Of a DNA stretch of 59,171 nt, positions 58,392 through 59,171 are shown one piece after another (the first letter of the stretch is position 1; each line of letters starts with the position of its first letter). Below the pieces are notes generated by a model that saw nothing but the letters and a program-made list of their open reading frames with translations, was not told the DNA's origin and did not search any database. Position numbers and translations under genes: made by a program. This DNA is from Fuerstiella sp. (GTDB lineage: Bacteria; Planctomycetota; Planctomycetia; Planctomycetales; Planctomycetaceae): NCBI GenBank assembly GCA_014238335.1, contig JABABI010000028.1:27280-86450 (forward strand). The letters are read 5' to 3'.

Positions 58392-59171
58392 TCACTTCAC
58401 GGCCGACGCTGTGATTGATTTAATGAAAGCAATGACGTCCGCAAGGTCCTGAGGTTTCAGGTCTTTTTCCAGGCCTTCGGGCATCAGAGAGACTCCGCTG
58501 GCAATCAATTCTTCGATGTTACTGCGCAGCACTACGTCCTGTTTCGCTTCGGCGCGTTTCAGAGTGATACTGTTGGCTGTTTCCGCGGCGATAATGCCGT
58601 TGAACGAACGCCCCTGTGCGGTCACAACGGTATAGGTGTTGAAGTTGGGCTGTGCCTCCCGATTGGGGTCCAGAATCGCCAGCAGCAAATCGGCTTCAGA
58701 CTTGTTTTTTACAGAGGCCAGGTCCGGAGCGACCTGATGCCCCAGGTCGCCGACTTTGTGACAGGCCGAGCAGATTTTTTTGAAGATCAGGCGTCCGTTG
58801 TCGCCGCGGCCCTGCAGGCTCAGGACGTGCTGATGGTCGGCAACGACCTGTGAACGATTGGTGACGACCTCAGAACCAAACAGTTTGCTGCTTCTGGATT
58901 TGGTTTTCATGTCGCGATGTGACAGCAGCACCTGTTTGTGGTCCCGTCCAATGTCGCCGCGTTTGACCGCACCAGCCTCGACCGCAGCCAGCAGTGACTG
59001 TGTGCGCTGAGTCGTCGACAGCAACGCATCCACAACATTTCGACGAATCTGCGGGCTGTAGTTTGGCCAGCCAGCCAGCAGTAGTGTCGGCACACGATCT
59101 GATTGATGCACCGCCAGCGCATTCACTGCTGCGTTTTGCAAAGTCTGAGATGTACGTGAAGAAAGAAACTT
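58392..59171 (-). CDS. Cytochrome c with planctomycete heme-binding domain, partial
   Basis: The C-terminal 259 residues of a larger protein. The frame stays open to the window edge, so the 5' part is missing. The first half (LQNAAVNALAVHQSDRVPTL, YSPQIRRNVVDALL) looks like HEAT-type repeats. The second holds ICSACHKVGDLGHQVAPDLA, with the CxxCH heme site, followed by SEADLLLAILDPNREAQPNF and EELIASGVSLMPEGLEKDLK. This matches the heme-binding domain of Pirellula/Verrucomicrobium-type membrane-bound dehydrogenases. Convergent with the acyltransferase gene, seven bases apart. Confidence 0.92.
   Translation of the reverse strand, partial: KFLSSRTSQTLQNAAVNALAVHQSDRVPTLLLAGWPNYSPQIRRNVVDALLSTTQRTQSLLAAVEAGAVKRGDIGRDHKQVLLSHRDMKTKSRSSKLFGSEVVTNRSQVVADHQHVLSLQGRGDNGRLIFKKICSACHKVGDLGHQVAPDLASVKNKSEADLLLAILDPNREAQPNFNTYTVVTAQGRSFNGIIAAETANSITLKRAEAKQDVVLRSNIEELIASGVSLMPEGLEKDLKPQDLADVIAFIKSITASAVK

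Overview
The window comes from a planctomycete, most likely a member of the Planctomycetia (Planctomycetaceae/Fuerstiella-like; the genus is an inference). The evidence is the set of families typical of that phylum: paired DUF1549/DUF1553 cytochrome proteins and a DUF1501 protein, secreted sulfatases, a Gfo/Idh/MocA oxidoreductase, a heme-binding domain of the Pirellula/Verrucomicrobium type, a tandem DUF3467 protein and a short Flp-pilin-like protein. No rRNA, tRNA, CRISPR array, phage gene or transposase gene was seen.

Layout. 1-1530: the edge of a frameshifted PSD1-type gene, then a small membrane protein between two strong terminators. 1706-5614 (minus): lysS, a DUF485 protein and an ActP-like symporter. 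6200-6476 (minus): csrA with its own terminator. 6856-10556 (plus): oxidoreductase, amidohydrolase and sulfatase, a likely secreted/peripheral catabolic set. 10649-19869 (minus): a ketoacyl synthase, a double DUF3467 protein, a DUF1501 plus PSD1/DUF1549/DUF1553 pair, an internally deleted sulfatase remnant and a large secreted protein. 20158-23288: a serine acetyltransferase, a CPBP protease and hemC.

23482-29729 (plus) is a Suf iron-sulfur assembly locus: a SufR-type regulator with a palindromic operator on its promoter, then nuoB, sufC, sufB and sufD, followed by a lipoprotein. 29805-38457 (minus) is a membrane-arm complex I operon, nuoH-J-K-L-M-N, lacking nuoI and ending in a small helical protein. 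The N2-cluster subunit NuoB is therefore encoded with the Suf machinery and not with the rest of complex I.

39033-45523 holds a TPR protein and an RND efflux pair whose permease carries a canonical EF-hand loop. 45676-47562 is an unrecognised membrane protein. 47949-53107 is the most unusual block: a MotA/TolQ/ExbB-type channel protein followed by two overlapping genes for single-helix, coiled-coil partners. One partner keeps the membrane aspartate expected of ExbD/MotB-type subunits and the other has alanine there. This looks like a heteromeric ion-driven stator complex of unknown output. 53466-59171 holds an orphan ABC-2 permease, an NDP-sugar epimerase with an N-terminal membrane region, cytidine deaminase, a DUF5009-like acyltransferase and a partial cytochrome c gene. 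Many long antisense reading frames exist but are shadows of these genes.
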